Below the pieces are notes generated by a model that was given only the letters and a program-made list of their open reading frames with translations, did not search any database and was not told the DNA's origin. The translations under genes and the position numbers were made by a program. This document shows positions 35,814 through 44,716 of a stretch of 64,000 nucleotides of DNA, piece after piece. Numbering within the stretch: the first letter of the stretch is position 1; every line of letters begins with the position of its first letter. Source of the stretch: Pseudomonas marvdashtae (GTDB lineage: Bacteria; Pseudomonadota; Gammaproteobacteria; Pseudomonadales; Pseudomonadaceae); NCBI RefSeq assembly GCF_014268655.2, contig NZ_JABWQX020000001.1, forward strand, positions 124,001-188,000. The letters are read 5' to 3'.

Positions 35814-36390
35814 ATTTGCTCGACTCAGCCCAAGGACAATAACAACCCACCGCCATCGTGTGCGTCGCATCGACCGCCCGGCCGACGCTAAGGGCTTCGA
35901 GAATCGGTTCGATAAAGCTGTTGCTGGAGTTGCAAGTCAGGCCTTCGCTGTAAGGACCGAAATACGCCAGCTTGCCGCTGCGGTCCCAGATTGCTACGGC
36001 CGGGCTGGCGGGAATCTGGCTCGATCCGGGAAGCGCCGGGAGGGTTTTCAAGTTGCTCAACGTGGCGGGCAGCCGACCTTGGCTGCCCGTTTTTTGTACC
36101 GTATAAAACTCGACGCCTTGCGGTGCATATTTGTCGACCAGTTCGGACAGGTGTTGCTGGTTGCCGACATTGCATGGACAGGCCGGATCCCAGAAATGCA
36201 CCAGGCGGATCGCGCCCGGGCCGGCCAGGTCGGCGGGCAGGCTTAGAGGGTCACCGGAAAAGACCGCCGTATGTTGGCTGAACGCCCGCAGGAAACGTCC
36301 CTGGAACCAGTCGTAGGCGAACCACAGCATGACGGCGCACCCTAGGGCGAGGAAGCAGGCAAGCAAGGTCGGGCGGTGGGACGGGCGCAT
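35812..36390 (-). CDS. Thioredoxin-like DUF6436 protein
   Basis: 192-residue protein anchored by an N-terminal membrane segment (TLLACFLALGCAVMLWFAYD) with its bulk in the periplasm. The domain has a thioredoxin-like core: IRLVHFWDPACPCNVGNQ, with an unusual CPC motif (Cys71, Cys73) instead of CxxC, and ASPAVAIWDRSGKLAYFGPY as the cis-Pro region. Further cysteines (GLTCNSS, GCYCPW) suggest redox or metal chemistry. It matches the DUF6436 family; the function is unknown. I start at MRPSHRPTLL, since upstream codons lack a signal or a ribosome-binding site. Confidence 0.78.
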   Translation of the reverse strand: MRPSHRPTLLACFLALGCAVMLWFAYDWFQGRFLRAFSQHTAVFSGDPLSLPADLAGPGAIRLVHFWDPACPCNVGNQQHLSELVDKYAPQGVEFYTVQKTGSQGRLPATLSNLKTLPALPGSSQIPASPAVAIWDRSGKLAYFGPYSEGLTCNSSNSFIEPILEALSVGRAVDATHTMAVGCYCPWAESSK

Positions 36391-36498
36391 GGAGTCGATC
36401 CTCTGAAGCCGCGTAGCTTGCCATGCCCGGCGCGACAGATGAATATCACACACCTATAAAGCCTGTTTTCGCGCGATGCGCATTTGCCTGGACTATTG

Positions 36499-37449
36499 AT
36501 GCCCGCCTCTTTCGACCCTGATTACCTGCGCGCCAGCCTGCAACCCTTGGCGCATTGGCAGCCGTTGTCTGCACAAGCGCAGGCCTACCAGCATTTCTAT
36601 GGACTCGACTTTGCGACGCGCACCTTGCGCAGGGGCCTGGGCCGTTTCGAAATACCGGGATTCGAGCTGGTTAGCCAGGTCTGGTGGCCGGAAAAGGCCG
36701 TGGCGACGTTGTTCGTCTTTCATGGTTACTACGATCACATGGGACTGTATCGGCACCTGATCGAATGGGCGCTGGAACAGCAGTTTGTGGTGATCAGCTG
36801 CGATTTGCCAGGGCATGGCCTGTCCAGCGGCGAACGCGCCAGCATCGGCGATTTCGCTGATTACCAAGCGACGTTGCAAGGTCTGCTGAGTGAAGCCCAG
36901 ACACTGGGTTTGCCGCAACCCTGGCACCTGTGCGGACAGAGCACCGGCGGAGCCATCGTGGTGGACCATGTCCTCAACCATGGCGTGGACAGTCCGGCCC
37001 AGGGTCAGGTCATCCTGCTGTCGCCGCTGGTTCGGCCACGAGCCTGGGGCTGGTCGCGCCTGAGCTATTACTTGCTCAAGCCTTTTGTGACTGGCATCGC
37101 CCGGCGTTTCAGCGAGAACTCCAGCGATCCGGATTTCCTGCCGTTCCTGCAGGCCGATCCGCTGCAACCGCTGCGCTTGCCCACCGCGTGGGTCGGTGCG
37201 CTAGGGCAATGGATCAAGCGCATCGAGGCAGCGCCGAGCAGTTCGCGCCAACCCTTGATCGTGCAGGGGCAGGCTGACATGACGGTGGATTGGCGGCATA
37301 ACCTGCAAGTGCTGCGCGGCAAGTTTGATCGGCCACAGGTCATGATGTTGCCTGAGGGGCGGCATCACCTGGCAAATGAAACGCTGGCGATGCGCGAAGA
37401 GATGTTCGGGTTCTTGACCCAGCGGATGAGTGTGAACGGGCGAAGCTGA
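36499..37449 (+). CDS. Alpha/beta hydrolase (lysophospholipase/monoacylglycerol-lipase type)
   Basis: Serine hydrolase of the Hydrolase_4 family, 316 residues. The nucleophile elbow is HLCGQSTGGAIVV (Gly-Gln-Ser-Thr-Gly). The likely acid is in QGQADMTVDW and the His in EGRHHLAN. The oxyanion region is LFVFHGYYDHMGLYRHLIEW, and SCDLPGHGLSSGERASI is typical of monoacylglycerol lipases. I start at ATG 36499 because the longer frame opens with TTG and lacks support. No signal peptide is visible, so it is presumably cytosolic. Substrate unknown. Confidence 0.82.
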   Translation: MPASFDPDYLRASLQPLAHWQPLSAQAQAYQHFYGLDFATRTLRRGLGRFEIPGFELVSQVWWPEKAVATLFVFHGYYDHMGLYRHLIEWALEQQFVVISCDLPGHGLSSGERASIGDFADYQATLQGLLSEAQTLGLPQPWHLCGQSTGGAIVVDHVLNHGVDSPAQGQVILLSPLVRPRAWGWSRLSYYLLKPFVTGIARRFSENSSDPDFLPFLQADPLQPLRLPTAWVGALGQWIKRIEAAPSSSRQPLIVQGQADMTVDWRHNLQVLRGKFDRPQVMMLPEGRHHLANETLAMREEMFGFLTQRMSVNGRS

Positions 37450-37453
37450 AGTT

Positions 37454-38197
37454 CTACTGCCCCAGGCTTTGCCCCACCGCCAACCCCGCCCGAATCGCCT
37501 CCAGGGCCGCTTTGTAATAAGCCTGGCCCTCGGCCGATTCGGCGAACGTCGCGAACTCTTCCAGCTCGGTATCGCTCAAGTCGCGGTAGACGTACAGCAG
37601 CGTGTTGTTCAGGTCCGTGCCGATCTGGTCCATCAGGCGCTGGCGTTGGCCATTCAACATGCCTTGGGCCTGGCCGCCGCCGAGCAGGCCGGGAATCATC
37701 GAGCTCAGGCTGTCGGCCGCCACACCGGCGATGGCCAGGCTGACCTCGGCGCCGGCTTCGCGGGCGGGCAGGGCCTGGGCCAAATGGCCGATGATCAGCA
37801 AGCGATTGTCGCTGGCCTGCATCTTGGGCAGGCCCTTGGCGTTCTTCGCCAATTGATCGCGGCGGGTGGCGAGCAGTTCGGCCGCGACAACCTTGCGACC
37901 CAGCGGTGACTGGAAAAAGGTCAGGGCCGGGTTCGGGTCGGATAGGTTCTTGCGCAACTGAGCCTCGGCCCGTTGATCCATGGCCTGGGGGGCGAAACGT
38001 TGATTGCTGTTGTTCACCAGCGCCTGGAAGACGGCGGGCGGCAGGCTGCTCTGGTATCGCTGCTGCGCGGCGTTCAAGGCGTCATTGAAATGCGCCCGTT
38101 GTTCCGGCCAGCCGGCGACCTTGTACAACTGGTCGTAGCTGTCTGCCCAGGCGGGCAACACGCAGAACATCAACAGTGAGAAAAGCAAACGGCGCAT
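37454..38197 (-). CDS. DUF2059 family secreted protein
   Basis: 247-residue exported protein. The signal peptide MRRLLFSLLMFCVLPAWA is cleaved before DSYDQLYKVAGWPEQRAHFN. The C-terminal half carries the DUF2059-type helical repeat with LSDTELEEFATFAESAEGQAYYKAALEAIR, which in this family mediates an unknown periplasmic role. The start is set by the signal peptide. It converges on the alpha/beta hydrolase gene with only 4 bases between the stop codons. Confidence 0.8.
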   Translation of the reverse strand: MRRLLFSLLMFCVLPAWADSYDQLYKVAGWPEQRAHFNDALNAAQQRYQSSLPPAVFQALVNNSNQRFAPQAMDQRAEAQLRKNLSDPNPALTFFQSPLGRKVVAAELLATRRDQLAKNAKGLPKMQASDNRLLIIGHLAQALPAREAGAEVSLAIAGVAADSLSSMIPGLLGGGQAQGMLNGQRQRLMDQIGTDLNNTLLYVYRDLSDTELEEFATFAESAEGQAYYKAALEAIRAGLAVGQSLGQ

Positions 38198-38337
38198 AGG
38201 GACTCCTGTCAGCAGCCGACTATTCTCCGTGGGGGGCGGGAACTTGTCGAGAATTCGTATCAAGTTCGTACGGCGGTGCTACTTCGGTCGGCCAACCTGC
38301 TGCGCGGCGCTGTCGGTTTTTCAGGCACAGGAATACT

Positions 38338-38970
38338 ATGCGCGCCATGCAAATACCTTCTGATCATCCGTTGCTGTTACGTATCGTCGACGACCTGGCC
38401 GAGCACGGTTGGTCGCAGCAGAATATCTTCCTGCCCGATGCGCTGACGCGCGCCCTGGCGACCGAGTGCCGTCAGCGCGCCGCCGAGGGCGAACTGGCTC
38501 CAGCCGCCGTTGGGCGCGGGCCGTTTTCGCAGATCCGTGAAGGAATCCGGGGTGATCGCATCCAATGGATCGAGCCCGGCCAGGTGCAAGCCTGCGATCG
38601 TTACCTGGCGCTGATGGACAGCCTGCGCGAGGCCTTGAACCGTGGGCTGTTCCTGGGGCTGGAGGATTTTGAAAGCCACTTCGCCCTGTATCCGCCGGGA
38701 GCGTTTTATCTCAAGCACGTCGACCGCTTCCGTGACGATGATCGACGCATAGTCTCGGCGGTGCTCTATCTCAATGACGCTTGGCTGCCGGAGCATGGCG
38801 GCCAATTGCGCATGTACCTGGACGAAGGTGTGGCCCACGATGTGGTGCCCACGGGCGGATGCCTGGTGGTGTTCTTATCGGGGGAGATTCCCCATGAAGT
38901 GCTGCCGGCCACGCGTGACCGCCTGTCTTTGACCGGTTGGTTCCGACGCCGCGGCAACGAGCTGTTCTGA
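38338..38970 (+). CDS. Fe(II)/2-oxoglutarate-dependent prolyl hydroxylase (PPHD-like)
   Basis: 210-residue dioxygenase. The iron triad is visible: His127 and Asp129 in FYLKHVDRF, with His186 in GEIPHEVLP. Arg195 (RDRLSLTGWF) is placed to bind 2-oxoglutarate. The protein closely resembles the Pseudomonas prolyl hydroxylase PPHD, shown in P. aeruginosa to hydroxylate a proline of elongation factor Tu and related to animal HIF prolyl hydroxylases. The product AVLYLNDAWLPEHGGQLRMY also fits P4H folds. Oxygen-dependent EF-Tu modification is the likely role, by homology. A DUF523 gene follows with 2 bases between. Confidence 0.82.
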   Translation: MRAMQIPSDHPLLLRIVDDLAEHGWSQQNIFLPDALTRALATECRQRAAEGELAPAAVGRGPFSQIREGIRGDRIQWIEPGQVQACDRYLALMDSLREALNRGLFLGLEDFESHFALYPPGAFYLKHVDRFRDDDRRIVSAVLYLNDAWLPEHGGQLRMYLDEGVAHDVVPTGGCLVVFLSGEIPHEVLPATRDRLSLTGWFRRRGNELF

Positions 38971-38972
38971 AC

Positions 38973-39464
38973 ATGGAAAAGATTCTCGTCAGTCGCTGCC
39001 TGCTCGGCCACCGCGTGCGCTACGACGGTGGCGCCAGTGGCCCATTCGACCGGCTCCAGCAATGGCTCGACGAAGGCCGGGTCGTGGCGCTGTGCCCGGA
39101 AGTCGCCGGCGGCTTGCCTACGCCTCGGGCGGCGGCGGAGATTCCCGGCGGACAGGGCGCGCAGGTGCTTGATGGCGATGCGGCGGTGATCACGACCGAC
39201 GGCGAGGATCTCAGCGCGCAGTTTCTCTCGGGTGCGCATCAGGCGTTGGACCTGGTGCGGGAACACGGCATCCGGATCGCCGTGCTCAAGGCCAACAGCC
39301 CCTCGTGCGGCAACCTGCTGACTTATGACGGTACGTTCAGTGGTGTGAAGGTTCGTGGCGAAGGCGTGACGGCGGCTTTGCTCAAGCGCAACGGCGTCTT
39401 GGTGTTCAGCGAGTTGGAGCTGGCTGAAGCGGCGTTGGCGCTCAAGGCGCAGGGCGCAGAATAG
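38973..39464 (+). CDS. DUF523 family protein
   Basis: 163-residue protein of unknown function with conserved cysteine motifs: VSRCLLGHRVRYDGG near the start, VALCPEVAGGLPTPRAAAEI in the middle, and LKANSPSCGN later. Cys residues in these blocks suggest metal binding. It begins two bases after the hydroxylase stop codon (GAACATGG), so the two genes are co-transcribed and perhaps linked in function. A REPIN-like palindrome follows. Confidence 0.85.
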   Translation: MEKILVSRCLLGHRVRYDGGASGPFDRLQQWLDEGRVVALCPEVAGGLPTPRAAAEIPGGQGAQVLDGDAAVITTDGEDLSAQFLSGAHQALDLVREHGIRIAVLKANSPSCGNLLTYDGTFSGVKVRGEGVTAALLKRNGVLVFSELELAEAALALKAQGAE

Positions 39465-39484
39465 CAGCCCCAGATCTGCTTTTT

Positions 39485-39611
39485 TGTGGCGAGGGGATTT
39501 ATCCCCGCGGGGTCGCGAAGCGGCCCCTGCTTTTCTATCCGATAAACGCCGGCGCTCGATATTTTTTTGGGGCCGCTTCGCACCCCAGCGGGGATAAATC
39601 CCCTCGCCACA
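39485..39611. repeat. REPIN-like double palindrome (copy A)
   Basis: A 127-base element framed by TGTGGCGAGGGGATTTATCC and its complement GGATAAATCCCCTCGCCACA, with GCGAAGCGGCC and GGCCGCTTCGC forming an inner pair. It lies between converging genes (DUF523 and the GTPase) and resembles the element at 45794. Confidence 0.85.
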
Positions 39612-39623
39612 GAAGTTTGTCCC

Positions 39624-40997
39624 TTAGAGCTCCTCGGCCAATTGCTCGATCTGCTCCTGCCGTTCAGCCTGGCTCAATTTTGGCTGGGGATTGAGCGACG
39701 ACCATTGCGGATACGCCCGAGCCTTGCTCAACGCCTCGGGCAGCTTGCCTTCGCGCCAGGTCTTGTCCTGGGGCGCGTCGATGCGGATGCTGTCCATCGC
39801 CGCATGGCCGCGCTGATTGATCGCTTGCAGCAATTGCCGCTGACGCAAGGCCAGCAGGCGCAGCACGTTGTCGTCCACCGTCAACTCCCGCTGGCCCTTG
39901 AGCTTGCCCATCAATCGGTTGCCATAGCTGCGGGCCGTTTGCAGCGCGCCGCCGGCAATCGCCCCGGCCAGGGCGGCGGCGCCAAGGGTCAGGCCACCCA
40001 CCAGCAAGTCCACGCCAGCACCCGCCGCCGCGCCCGCCGCGATCCCGCCACCGACCCGCACGCCCAACTGCTTGAGCGTGTCGGGATTGAATAGATCATC
40101 GCCCCAGCGGCCGTCCAGCAGCGGTAAATCGCTGGCGGCTGCATCTTGCGGGCGGAAGGCATAGAGCTTGAGCAAGGCCTCGACGCAGCGCTGCTCCCGC
40201 TGACGCACGGCGTTGCGCAATTGACCGATGGCCTCGCGTTCCAGGTCGGCTTCGCTGGCGACGCTACGTCGGCAGGCGGCGCAGTCGATCAGCAGTTCGG
40301 CGATCAATCGCTTCGCGCTCTGCTGGCGAGCCAGGCGCTGGGCCTGTTGATCGACGATCAGGCGCTCCAAGGGTTCGCGGGCGCTTTCCAGCAGCAGCGC
40401 GAGGCTTTCATAGAGCCGGCGTTCGCCGTCCTCCGGCGGGGCTACGCTGTCGAAGCGCACCAGCGCATGCAGGCCCAACCGTGCCAGGGCTTCGCGCCAG
40501 TCGGGTTCGCGGTGGTGGGCGCTGCTGACGAAGTTGAGCACCGGCAGTAACGGTTTGCCGCAACTGGCGAGGACTTCCAATTCATCGCGATATTTGGCCA
40601 GCACAGGCTCGCGGGCATCGATCACGTAGAGCCCGGCATCGCTGGCGAGCAGTTGCCGCAGGACCTTGGCTTCCTGCTCGAAGCGCTGCCGCGCCTCGCT
40701 GCCCTCAAGGAAACGCGCCAGGCGCGCCGGGCCATCCAAGCGCTCACCCGGCCGCTCCAGGCGTTCGAGGTAATCAAGCAGGGCGATGGCGTCTTCCAGC
40801 CCCGGCGTGTCGTACAGTTCCAGCAACGCTTGGCCGTCCACTGACAAGCGAGCCCCTTCGACGTGCCGGGTCGTGCTCGGCCGGTGGGACACCTCGCCGA
40901 AGCCAACGTCCCGCGTCAAGGTTCGCAGCAGGGACGTCTTGCCGACATTGGTGTGGCCGACGACGGCGAGTTTCAATGGCTTGATGGAGTCAGTCAT
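39624..40997 (-). CDS. GTPase with DUF3482 domain
   Basis: 457-residue P-loop GTPase, apparently membrane-associated. G1 is GHTNVGKTSLL (residues 14-24). G3 is YDTPGLEDA, and the G4-like region LPVLNFVSSAH departs from NKxD. The C-terminal half has a glycine/alanine-rich hydrophobic stretch (VGGGIAAGAAAGAGVDLLVG, LAGAIAGG), suited to membrane insertion or oligomerisation. Its start overlaps the end of the DUF2868 membrane-protein gene by 8 bases, so translation is coupled. The pair recurs in Pseudomonas, but its function is unknown. Confidence 0.85.
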   Translation of the reverse strand: MTDSIKPLKLAVVGHTNVGKTSLLRTLTRDVGFGEVSHRPSTTRHVEGARLSVDGQALLELYDTPGLEDAIALLDYLERLERPGERLDGPARLARFLEGSEARQRFEQEAKVLRQLLASDAGLYVIDAREPVLAKYRDELEVLASCGKPLLPVLNFVSSAHHREPDWREALARLGLHALVRFDSVAPPEDGERRLYESLALLLESAREPLERLIVDQQAQRLARQQSAKRLIAELLIDCAACRRSVASEADLEREAIGQLRNAVRQREQRCVEALLKLYAFRPQDAAASDLPLLDGRWGDDLFNPDTLKQLGVRVGGGIAAGAAAGAGVDLLVGGLTLGAAALAGAIAGGALQTARSYGNRLMGKLKGQRELTVDDNVLRLLALRQRQLLQAINQRGHAAMDSIRIDAPQDKTWREGKLPEALSKARAYPQWSSLNPQPKLSQAERQEQIEQLAEEL

Positions 40998-42357
40998 GGC
41001 CAGTCTCCAGCCAGTTCAACGGCGCACAGTCGGCGAACGGCAATTGCAATTGTTGCAGCGCGTTGTGCCAGTCCCCCAGGCGCTCGCCATCCAGCGCTTC
41101 GCCGGGCGGCGCCTGCAGCAGCCAGACGCGGGTGGCGCTGGCGCTGCGAGCCAGTTCGGCGATCAACGCCAGGCTGCCGCGGTCAGGCGAGCGCCGGGGA
41201 TCACAGGCAATCGCCAGGCGCGCGGGGGGAAAACGCGACAGTTGTTCGAGGAGTTTGTGGCGAGACTCGCGGCTGTCGAGAATACCGGCGTTTTTCACCG
41301 AGTCGGGCAGCTTCGGCGGCCACGGGCGTTCGTCCAGCTCTATGGCCACCAGCAATGCGCCGTCGCTCTCCATCGCATCGACTGTGCGCTCGACCTGATG
41401 CAATTGCGCGGGTGCGGCGTCATTGACCCCCAGGCGTTCGCTGCTGGGCATCAGTCGCTCGCGCAACTGAGCGTAGCCCGGCAGGTTCAGGTCCAGGCGC
41501 AGCCCGGCGCGACCACAGCGCCAGCGCCACAGGCACAGCAGGGCCAGGCACAGGCGCGGCAGCACGCCGTAGACCAGCAGAATGCCGACCAGCCACGCAG
41601 CCCAGGCCTGGCGGGCGCTCTCGATGTTCAACGCGGCGTCGCCACTGGCGCGGATCATCTCGACGGTCGGCACGCTGAACCCAAGGAGGGCAGGCAGCGC
41701 TCCGAGGGACTGGGTCAGGACGATGAAGGTTTCGCCGCCCAGAAGGGTGGTTTCCCAGACGAAGCCGTAACGCCGGGTCGCCATCAACATCAAGACGATC
41801 ACCATTGCGCTGAGCATGGCCAGCAACCACAAACCGTTGACCAACACACCGAGCGCCCAGCGATTGAGTTTGTGCCGTTGCAGCAACAGCAGCAGGGCCG
41901 GTGCCAGTTGGGCAGCCTTGGCGTCGCGGGCGAGTTTTTCGCTGAGCCACAACCACAGGCGCCCCAGCGCAGCACCTTGTTCCCCCGCGAATATCAGGCC
42001 CAGCACCCAACCGATGAGCAGGATCAGATTCAATCCCAACAGACTGCCGAGGGCCCAGAACACGTTGACCGGCGCGCGTCCATCGCCAAGGGCTGCGAAC
42101 CCCAGGCCGGCGCCGCTGACCGTGGCGAGCACCGCCAGCACCACTAGGGCCAGGCGCGCGCCTTGCAGCCAGTGGCGCAAGGCTTGGGTGAGGCCATCGC
42201 GTTCGGCCAGCGAGTGGGCGCGGTGGTGGATACGGGTGGACAGATCGCCTCCCGCCGCGCGGGCCAGGCGATTGGCTTCCTGGTCCTCAAGCGGGCCGGC
42301 GTGTTCTTCACGCAGGCGTATCGTCTCGGTCAACCAGAGGTTTTGCAGTTCAGTCAC
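40990..42357 (-). CDS. DUF2868 family membrane protein
   Basis: 455-residue integral membrane protein of unknown function. Hydrophobic spans are seen near residues 69-91 (RLALVVLAVLATVSGAGLGF), 101-125 (FWALGSLLGLNLILLIGWVL), 172-192 and 287-307. The soluble C-terminal part has PWPPKLPDSVKNAGILDSRE and a possible nucleotide-binding or regulatory module. It is translated first, and its end overlaps the GTPase start. The combination looks like a membrane partner for the GTPase. It lies divergent from folA with 77 bases between. Confidence 0.8.
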   Translation of the reverse strand: MTELQNLWLTETIRLREEHAGPLEDQEANRLARAAGGDLSTRIHHRAHSLAERDGLTQALRHWLQGARLALVVLAVLATVSGAGLGFAALGDGRAPVNVFWALGSLLGLNLILLIGWVLGLIFAGEQGAALGRLWLWLSEKLARDAKAAQLAPALLLLLQRHKLNRWALGVLVNGLWLLAMLSAMVIVLMLMATRRYGFVWETTLLGGETFIVLTQSLGALPALLGFSVPTVEMIRASGDAALNIESARQAWAAWLVGILLVYGVLPRLCLALLCLWRWRCGRAGLRLDLNLPGYAQLRERLMPSSERLGVNDAAPAQLHQVERTVDAMESDGALLVAIELDERPWPPKLPDSVKNAGILDSRESRHKLLEQLSRFPPARLAIACDPRRSPDRGSLALIAELARSASATRVWLLQAPPGEALDGERLGDWHNALQQLQLPFADCAPLNWLETGHD

Positions 42358-42434
42358 GAGGGCTTCCGTTGCTCGAATGAGGAATCAGCATAACCGCTGT
42401 GGCGCTTGTCCGGGCCTCTGGTATTCTCGCCGTC

Positions 42435-42947
42435 ATGAAAAAAACTCTTCCCTTAAGCCTGATCGCAGCCCTCGGTAATAACCGGGTGATCGGCATCGAC
42501 AACAGCATGCCCTGGCACTTGCCGGGGGACTTCAAATACTTCAAGGCCACCACCTTGGGCAAGCCGATCATCATGGGACGCAAGACCTGGGATTCCCTTG
42601 GCCGACCGTTGCCGGGGCGCTTGAACATCGTAGTCAGCCGCCAGCCGGACCTGATGCTTGAGGGGGCGGAAGTGTTTTCCACGCTGGAGGCAGCGGTGGC
42701 GCGGGCCGAAGCCTGGGCGCGGGAACAGGGCGCCGATGAGCTGATGCTGATCGGCGGTGCCCAACTCTACGGGCAGGCATTGGCACAGGCGGATCGGCTT
42801 TACCTGACTCGCGTGGCGCTGAGCCCGGAAGGGGACGCATGGTTTCCGGAGTTCGATCCGAGCCAGTGGAGACTGGTCTCGAACCAGCCGAACCCGGCCG
42901 ATGGAGACAAGCCGGCCTATAGCTTTGAAGTGTGGGAAAAATTCTGA
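42435..42947 (+). CDS. folA: Dihydrofolate reductase
   Basis: Reduces dihydrofolate to tetrahydrofolate with NADPH; target of trimethoprim. 170 residues. Conserved segments are LSLIAALGNNRVIGIDNSMP, WHLPGDFKYFKATTLGKPII, MGRKTWDSLGRPLPGRLNIV and the cofactor loop LMLIGGAQLYGQAL. The catalytic acid is the Asp of LPGDF (E. coli position 27). I start at MKKTLPLSLIAAL, the position homologues share. It is chromosomal type, with no sign of acquired resistance. Confidence 0.95.
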   Translation: MKKTLPLSLIAALGNNRVIGIDNSMPWHLPGDFKYFKATTLGKPIIMGRKTWDSLGRPLPGRLNIVVSRQPDLMLEGAEVFSTLEAAVARAEAWAREQGADELMLIGGAQLYGQALAQADRLYLTRVALSPEGDAWFPEFDPSQWRLVSNQPNPADGDKPAYSFEVWEKF

Positions 42948-42963
42948 TTCAAGCGTAGATGTG

Positions 42964-43065
42964 GATCGTTCCCACGCTCTGCGTGGGAATGCAGCCCGTG
43001 ACGCTCCGCGTCACTGGACGCGGAGCGTCCCTTGAGGCATTTCCACGCAGAGCGTGGGAACGATC
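42964..43065. repeat. Palindromic intergenic element, copy 3
   Basis: A 102-base element between folA and tcyP. GATCGTTCCCACGCTCTGCG and its complement near 43041-43065 frame the inner arms GACGCTCCGCGTC and GACGCGGAGCGTC. It is the cleanest copy of the family seen at 14610 and 19631. It also sits between two converging genes and might act as a transcription end. Confidence 0.88.
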
Positions 43066-43083
43066 AATCTCCGGTGCCGCCGG

Positions 43084-44478
43084 TCAAGCGTGCACCAGCT
43101 CTCCATGCGCATCGGCGTCCAACAGCGCCTTGTCGGTCTGCTGCATCACCTGGCTGGTAATCGCCCCGGCGGTGATCGAACCGCTGACGTTCAAGGCCGT
43201 GCGGCCCATATCGATCAGCGGCTCGACTGAAATCAGCAGCGCCACCAGCGAGACCGGCAGGCCCATGGCCGGCAGCACGATCAGCGCGGCAAACGTCGCG
43301 CCGCCGCCGACACCGGCCACCCCAGCCGAGCTCAAGGTCACGATGGCAACCAGCGTCGCGATCCATACCGGGTCCAAGGGGTTGATGCCCACGGTCGGCG
43401 CGACCATCACCGCCAGCATCGCCGGATAGAGCCCGGCGCAACCGTTCTGGCCGATGGTGGCGCCGAACGATGCGCTGAAGCTGGCAATTGCCCTGGGAAT
43501 GCCGAGGCGGCTGGTCTGGGCTTCGATGCTCAGGGGAATGGTCGCGGCACTGGAGCGGCTGGTGAAGGCGAAGGTCAGCACCGGCCAGATCTTGCGGAAG
43601 AAACGCAGCGGGTTGATCCCGGCGGCGGACACCAGCAAGCCATGGACCACGAACATCAAGCCCAGTCCCAGATACGAGACCACAACGAAGCTGCCAAGCT
43701 TAATGATGTCCTGCAGGTTGGAACCGGCCACCACTTTAGTCATCAGCGCGAGCACGCCGTACGGGGTCAGCTTCATCACCAGACGCACCAGGCGCGTCAC
43801 CCAGCTTTGCAAGGTGTCGATGGCGTTGATCACTTTCTGGCCTTTCTCGGCGTCATCCTTGAGCAGTTGCAACGCCGCGACACCGAGGAACGCGGCGAAA
43901 ATCACTACGCTGATGATCGACGTCGGCTTGGCCCGAGCCAGGTCGGCAAAGGGGTTTTGCGGAATGAACGAAAGCAGCAATTGCGGGATGTTCAGGTCGG
44001 CGACCTTGCCGGCGTACTCGCTCTGGATCACTTGCAGGCGCGCCAGTTCCTGGGTGCCGGCCACCAGGCCCTCGGCGGTGAGGCCAAACAGGTTGGTCAG
44101 GCCGATGCCGATCAACGCGGCGATGGCGGTAGTGAACAGCAGCGTGCCAATGGTCAGGAAGCTGATCTTGCCCAGGGACGAAGCGTTATGCAGGCGGGCC
44201 ACGGCGCTGAGGATCGAGGCGAAGACCAGCGGGATTACGATCATTTGCAGTAACTGCACGTAGCCGTTGCCCACCAGGTCGAACCAGCCGATCGAGGCCT
44301 TGAGCACCGGGTTGCCGGCGCCATAAATCGTGTGCAGGGCGATACCGAACACCACGCCCAGCACCAGGGCCAACAGCACTTTCCTGGCCAGGCTCCAGGT
44401 GCGGTGACGGGTTTGCGCCAGGCCGAACAGCAAGGCGAGGAACACCAGCAGATTGAGGATCAGCGGCAGATTCATCAA
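43084..44478 (-). CDS. tcyP: L-cystine symporter TcyP (DAACS family)
   Basis: Sodium- or proton-coupled cystine importer of the dicarboxylate/amino-acid:cation symporter family, 464 residues. The match to E. coli TcyP is close throughout, from [20 protein letters not shown] and [20 protein letters not shown] to [20 protein letters not shown] (HP1 serine-rich loop), and [20 protein letters not shown]. About eight spans plus re-entrant loops. The 238-base gap to divergent pchP contains an AT-rich stretch (44550-44605) fitting sulfur-starvation control, inferred only. Confidence 0.93.
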   Translation of the reverse strand: MMNLPLILNLLVFLALLFGLAQTRHRTWSLARKVLLALVLGVVFGIALHTIYGAGNPVLKASIGWFDLVGNGYVQLLQMIVIPLVFASILSAVARLHNASSLGKISFLTIGTLLFTTAIAALIGIGLTNLFGLTAEGLVAGTQELARLQVIQSEYAGKVADLNIPQLLLSFIPQNPFADLARAKPTSIISVVIFAAFLGVAALQLLKDDAEKGQKVINAIDTLQSWVTRLVRLVMKLTPYGVLALMTKVVAGSNLQDIIKLGSFVVVSYLGLGLMFVVHGLLVSAAGINPLRFFRKIWPVLTFAFTSRSSAATIPLSIEAQTSRLGIPRAIASFSASFGATIGQNGCAGLYPAMLAVMVAPTVGINPLDPVWIATLVAIVTLSSAGVAGVGGGATFAALIVLPAMGLPVSLVALLISVEPLIDMGRTALNVSGSITAGAITSQVMQQTDKALLDADAHGELVHA

Positions 44479-44716
44479 AAGAGACTCCGATAAGACGTGC
44501 CAGTCGCCCGAAGCCGCGACTGTGAGCCGGGAAGCCTAACAGCCTGATATCTAATGAATTAATACTAAAAAGGCATGTTGATTGTCGTTTATGGAATAAG
44601 GACTTGGCGTTTGCGGGTATGCCGCTGGCGTGATCAGGACGCAAGCGGTCGCGGCTGGGCGAGGACTGTCACACGCATTTGTTAGCGTCGAGTCTTTGAA
44701 CCTGGGAGAAATGCCG
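44479..44716. promoter_or_regulatory. tcyP/pchP divergent promoter region
   Basis: 238 bases between divergent genes. The portion 44548-44605 is AT-rich (ATCTAATGAATTAATACTAAA, then TTTATGGAATAAGGAC) unlike its surroundings. This is where control of tcyP and perhaps pchP is most likely. No operator is clear. Confidence 0.35.

Noticed and set aside
39485..39611. CRISPR-like repeats
   Set aside because: The repeats are isolated palindromes framing a short centre and not regularly spaced direct repeats with spacers; no cas genes are present.
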